Source: JAIUZI01 sp041594355 | Lineage (GTDB): Bacteria; Pseudomonadota; Alphaproteobacteria; Rhodobacterales; Rhodobacteraceae | Length of the DNA: 16,174 bases | Direction of reading: 5' to 3' | Assembly: GCA_041594355.1 (NCBI GenBank) | Contig: JBFHMM010000072.1 | Span: 1-16,174, forward strand | In this document: piece after piece, positions 13,666 through 16,174 of the stretch | How positions within the stretch are numbered: the first letter of the stretch is position 1 | How the letters are laid out: each line of letters opens with the position of its first letter | The notes under the pieces: generated by a model | Database searches by the model: none | What the model was told of the DNA's origin: nothing | The model's input: only the letters and a program-made list of their open reading frames with translations | Made by a program: the position numbers and the translations under genes

Positions 13666-14702
13666 CGGGCGAGATGAAATGCCTGGTCAAGTCCCACGCC
13701 CGCGAAGGGCTGTGGATGGAGACACGGCCGGTGCCTGAGATCGGCAAGAACGACGTGTTGATCAAGGTGCACACGACCGGTATCTGCGGCACCGACGTGC
13801 ATATCTGGAACTGGGACGACTGGGCGCAGCGGACGGTGCCGGTTGGCCTGATCACCGGCCACGAATTTGCCGGTGAGATCTGCGAACTGGGATCGAATGT
13901 GGAGGATCTGGAGATCGGCCAGCGCTGTTCCGGCGAGGGGCATCTGATCGGCCACCACTCACGGCAGGCGCGTGCGGGCAAGTTCCACCTGGATCCCGAA
14001 ACCCGCGGCATCGGAGTGAACGAGCCGGGCGCCTTTGCCGAATACCTGGCCTTGCCGGCCTTCAACGTGGTGCCGCTGCCCGATGCGATCCCGGACGAGA
14101 TCGGCGCGATCCTGGACCCACTGGGCAACGCGGTGCACACGGCGCTGAGTTTCGATCTGATCGGCGAGGACGTGCTGATCACCGGGGCGGGGCCGATCGG
14201 CATCATGGCGGCGGCGGTGGCGCAGCACGTCGGTGCGCGGCACGTGGTGATCACCGATGTCAACCAGACGCGGCTGGATCTGGCCGCACAGGTGACGGAG
14301 GTGGTGCCGGTCAACGTGGCAACCCAGCACCTGGGCGAGGTGACGGCAGGGCTGGGCATGAAGGAGGGATTTGATGTCGGGCTCGAGATGTCGGGCAACC
14401 CGGCGGCCTTTGACCAGATGGTCGAGGCGATGGTGATGGGCGGGCGGATCGCGATGCTGGGCATCCCGCCGGGCAAGTCAGCGGTGGACTGGAGCCGGAT
14501 CGTGTTCAAGGCGATCACCATCAAGGGGGTTTACGGCCGCGAGATATTCGAAACCTGGTACAAGATGATCGCGATGCTGGAAGATGGGTTGGACATCGGC
14601 CGGATCATCACCCATCGTTTCTCGGTGGATGAATTTGAACAGGGGTTCGCGGCGATGCGGTCGGGCAACAGTGGCAAGGTGGTCCTGGACTGGATCGGCT
14701 AG
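13662..14702 (+). CDS. tdh: L-threonine 3-dehydrogenase
   Basis: A 346-residue zinc-dependent medium-chain dehydrogenase that oxidises L-threonine to 2-amino-3-ketobutyrate with NAD+, supplying Kbl. The catalytic zinc site is present: C42 in 'TTGICGTDVHIWNWDDW', H67-E68 in 'ITGHEFAGE', and D152 in 'ILDPLGNAVHTAL'. The NAD motif is 'VLITGAGPIGIMAAAVA' (residues 171-187), with 'VVITDVN' after the second strand. The structural-zinc loop is altered: the four positions that are Cys in E. coli Tdh are G97, S100, A103 and D111 ('GHLIGHHSRQARAGKFHLD'). The rest is well conserved, so activity is expected. The ATG at 13662 overlaps the kbl stop; ATG 13674 (Met5) is an alternative. Confidence 0.96.
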   Translation: MTGEMKCLVKSHAREGLWMETRPVPEIGKNDVLIKVHTTGICGTDVHIWNWDDWAQRTVPVGLITGHEFAGEICELGSNVEDLEIGQRCSGEGHLIGHHSRQARAGKFHLDPETRGIGVNEPGAFAEYLALPAFNVVPLPDAIPDEIGAILDPLGNAVHTALSFDLIGEDVLITGAGPIGIMAAAVAQHVGARHVVITDVNQTRLDLAAQVTEVVPVNVATQHLGEVTAGLGMKEGFDVGLEMSGNPAAFDQMVEAMVMGGRIAMLGIPPGKSAVDWSRIVFKAITIKGVYGREIFETWYKMIAMLEDGLDIGRIITHRFSVDEFEQGFAAMRSGNSGKVVLDWIG

Positions 14703-14736
14703 AGGGGGTGCTGCCCCCCTCGCGGCAGGCCGCGAG
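14703..14736 (+). terminator. Tandem hairpins after tdh
   Basis: GGGGG-TGCTG-CCCCC (14704-14718) is followed at once by CTCGCGGC-AG-GCCGCGAG (14719-14736), directly after the tdh stop. There is no T-tract, so intrinsic termination is uncertain. The second hairpin abuts repeat copy C. Confidence 0.5.
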
Positions 14737-14766
14737 CCCGCCGGAGTATTTGGAAAAGAGATGAAA
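14737..14766 (-). repeat. Dispersed intergenic repeat, copy C (inverted relative to A and B)
   Basis: Read on the minus strand it begins TTTCATCTCTTTTCCAAATA and continues CTCCGGCGGG, then runs into the CTCGCGGC/GCCGCGAG hairpin. Order and content are as in copies A and B. Confidence 0.65.
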
Positions 14767-14967
14767 GACGTAGCGGCTCAGTCGATTCTGCAGGTGATCG
14801 GACATACCCTGGCGGTCTGGCTGGACCGGATGGTGGCGGCGCGGGGGGGCTGAACGGGCGGATCCCGGCCAAGCTGGATTACCTGAACCCGGGTTTTTCG
14901 AAAAAGGACCGGGCGGCGCTGGGCATCATCGAGGCGGATTGAAGTACCTGTCGACGGATTTGTGGGG
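14767..14967 (+). other. Gene-free stretch with a possible decayed coding remnant
   Basis: No intact gene. One frame reads 'GGLNGRIPAKLDYLNPGFSK' followed by 'KDRAALGIIEAD' and stops at 14939-14941. Just after it, another frame reads 'GLKYLSTDLWG' and stops with TAG. Both look like protein and follow one another in different frames near a G7 run (14843-14849). I do not recognise the family, and chance cannot be excluded. Confidence 0.3.
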
Positions 14968-15696
14968 TTAGGGCCGCAGCGGCACGCGGCCCCGGTCGGT
15001 GAGTAGCCAGCAGTCACGCCCCTGAAACACAGCTGGCACGATCGGACGGCCATAGCCCGCGCCGCCGTCGAGGTCGATGCGGTTGCCGAAATGCTGCGGA
15101 AAATCGAGCGCCGTGTGGCCGTGCACGACGAGCCAGGGGTGCGGGTCCGGGTTGGTCAGGAAGGGGTCGCGGATCCAGACCATGTCCTTTTCGCTTTGCT
15201 GTGACAACGCGATGCCGGGGCGGATGCCAGCGTGGACGAACAGCAGATCGTTGGTCTGGTGGTAAAGATTGAGGCCGCGGAGGAAATCGACATGGGCTTG
15301 CGGCACCTTGGCCTTGGCATCGGCATGCAGGTCTTCGAGGCGGATCCGGTCGGGCACGTCGACCCGGTAAGAGGCCATCGTTTCGGTGCCGCCGATGCGC
15401 TCGTGAAACCAGTGGTAACCAACCAGCATATGAGGGTCGTGGCGGGGGGGGTCCTCCAGGAACCATTCGAACATGCGGTCGTGGTTGCCCTTGAGCGTGA
15501 TCCAGGGACGGCCCTGGGCCTGGCCTGCGATCAGCCGGTCGAGCACGCCGGCGCTGTCGGGCCCACGGTCGGTGTAGTCGCCGAGGAAGACGACAGGCGC
15601 GTCAGCGCCGCCGTCGGCGGCGATCAGGTCGAGCGCGTGGTCGAGCATGGCGGACTGGCCGTGGATGTCGCCGACAGCATAAATGGGAGAGGTCAT
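14968..15696 (-). CDS. Metallophosphoesterase (PPP-type serine/threonine phosphatase-like)
   Basis: A 242-residue calcineurin-like phosphoesterase. The dimetal motifs are complete: 'AVGDIHGQ' (D10, H12), 'FLGDYTDRGPDS' (D40, D43, R44), 'LKGNHDRM' (N71, H72, D73), 'LLFVHAGIRPG' (H155) and 'VVHGHTALDF' (H192, H194). This set is typical of bacterial PPP-family phosphatases such as PrpA and of ApaH-like hydrolases; the physiological substrate is unknown. I start at the ATG ending at 15696 (MTSPIYAVGD), which has an AGGTG Shine-Dalgarno 8 nt upstream. The frame is open further upstream only through the LysR pseudogene, and a fusion is not intended. Confidence 0.9.
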   Translation of the reverse strand: MTSPIYAVGDIHGQSAMLDHALDLIAADGGADAPVVFLGDYTDRGPDSAGVLDRLIAGQAQGRPWITLKGNHDRMFEWFLEDPPRHDPHMLVGYHWFHERIGGTETMASYRVDVPDRIRLEDLHADAKAKVPQAHVDFLRGLNLYHQTNDLLFVHAGIRPGIALSQQSEKDMVWIRDPFLTNPDPHPWLVVHGHTALDFPQHFGNRIDLDGGAGYGRPIVPAVFQGRDCWLLTDRGRVPLRP

Positions 15697-15724
15697 AGAC
15701 GCGCACCTGTTGATATTGTGCCTT

Positions 15725-16174
15725 TCATGCCCCAATTGCCGCCGCTGCGAAAGAGGACAGGTCGATCGGGGCCGGAGTTTCGGAGATCTGGTCGCGCAGC
15801 CAGCGGTGCGCCGGGGGTTTGGTGCTGCGGCGGTGCCCGGCATGGTGACGGCCACCGGGGGAATATGCAGCGGCGGTTCGTGGATGTCGAGGCCGAAACG
15901 CGGCGCAGGTGCGGGGATCGCGGCGCGCGATGGAGACAAAGCGCGACCAGAGCAGGCGGCGGGTGTCGATCCAGCCGGGAAACCCGGTTTCCGGCAGCAG
16001 CACCAAATCGACCGGATCAGGCTTGATGGACTGGACGTGGTTGTCGGGCACGAGATCCACCAGTTGCACCCGCATGTAGGGGGCGATACGGGACAGACGC
16101 TCGGCCAGTTGCGGCATCAGCAGGGTGACGTAGAAATTGCTGCCCGACAGGCGGAAGGTCTCGGCGTCATCGGC
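15725..16174 (-). pseudogene. LysR-type regulator, internally deleted and frameshifted, partial at right edge
   Basis: The visible part begins in the effector-binding domain: 'ADDAETFRLSGSNFYVTLLM', then 'MPQLAERLSRIAPYMRVQLV', 'DPVDLVLLPETGFPGWIDTR' and 'RLLWSRFVSIARRDP'. The normal continuation of about 75 residues is missing. A neighbouring frame then carries a typical near-C-terminal piece, 'RFGLDIHEPPLHIPPVAVTM'. The first frame regains a LysR-like end, 'HRRSTKPPAHRWLRDQI', before the TGA at 15725. This indicates an internal deletion plus two compensating frameshifts. The HTH part lies beyond the window. It stops 28 nt before the phosphatase start on the same strand. Confidence 0.75.

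Noticed and set aside
15697..15939. Phosphatase extended upstream as a fusion with LysR-derived sequence
   Set aside because: The extra frame contains a frameshifted piece of the LysR pseudogene and spans the intergenic gap; a normal start with Shine-Dalgarno exists at 15696.
1..16174. CRISPR arrays, tRNA/rRNA genes, insertion sequences
   Set aside because: No regularly spaced direct repeats, cloverleaf-like sequence, transposase motifs or terminal inverted repeats with target duplications were seen by eye.

Overview
The window is GC-rich, densely coded alphaproteobacterial chromosome. Gene content and protein wording point to the Roseobacter group of the Rhodobacteraceae (Ruegeria/Phaeobacter-like), an assignment made from recalled family resemblance and not from a search. 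Most of it is housekeeping metabolism; the odd parts are two decayed genes, a short dispersed repeat and a few regulatory regions.

Left part (1-3841): the N-terminal end of an adenine-deaminase-type amidohydrolase leaves the window on the minus strand. Divergent to it is a tight plus-strand cluster: a VOC (glyoxalase-fold) protein, a class II aldolase/adducin protein and a SelW-like Rdx protein. A minus-strand SAM-dependent methyltransferase and a plus-strand NAD(P)-binding YeeZ-type epimerase/SDR diverge from a 77-bp region that carries two abutting dyads, one made of two CcrM-type GANTC sites. A small hypothetical gene follows the SDR.

Middle (3842-10424): a non-coding stretch with a dispersed repeat and an Mrr-type restriction endonuclease remnant (4012-4497) lead to a conserved block. 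On the minus strand this block holds a membrane protein with a PH-like tail, mutM and an enoyl-CoA hydratase that ends in a strong terminator. On the plus strand it holds ubiE, ubiB (ubiquinone biosynthesis) and a cytosolic 4Fe-4S protein resembling the core of reductive dehalogenases/QueG, which ends in a terminator that includes its own stop codon.

Right part (10425-16174): beta-ketothiolase bktB (minus) diverges from an XRE-cupin regulator (plus), with a long dyad between them and a regulator start that may be leaderless. The kbl-tdh operon follows and converts threonine to glycine and acetyl-CoA; its Tdh lacks all four structural-zinc cysteines. After tdh come tandem hairpins, a repeat copy and a possible coding remnant. 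A minus-strand metallophosphoesterase then follows a LysR-type regulator pseudogene that runs off the right edge.

I found no CRISPR array, insertion sequence, tRNA or rRNA. I see no clear multi-gene novel system. The best leads are the reductive-dehalogenase-like protein, the dispersed repeat with its hairpin, and the apparent rearrangement or decay next to the echA-mutM-ubiE-ubiB block.
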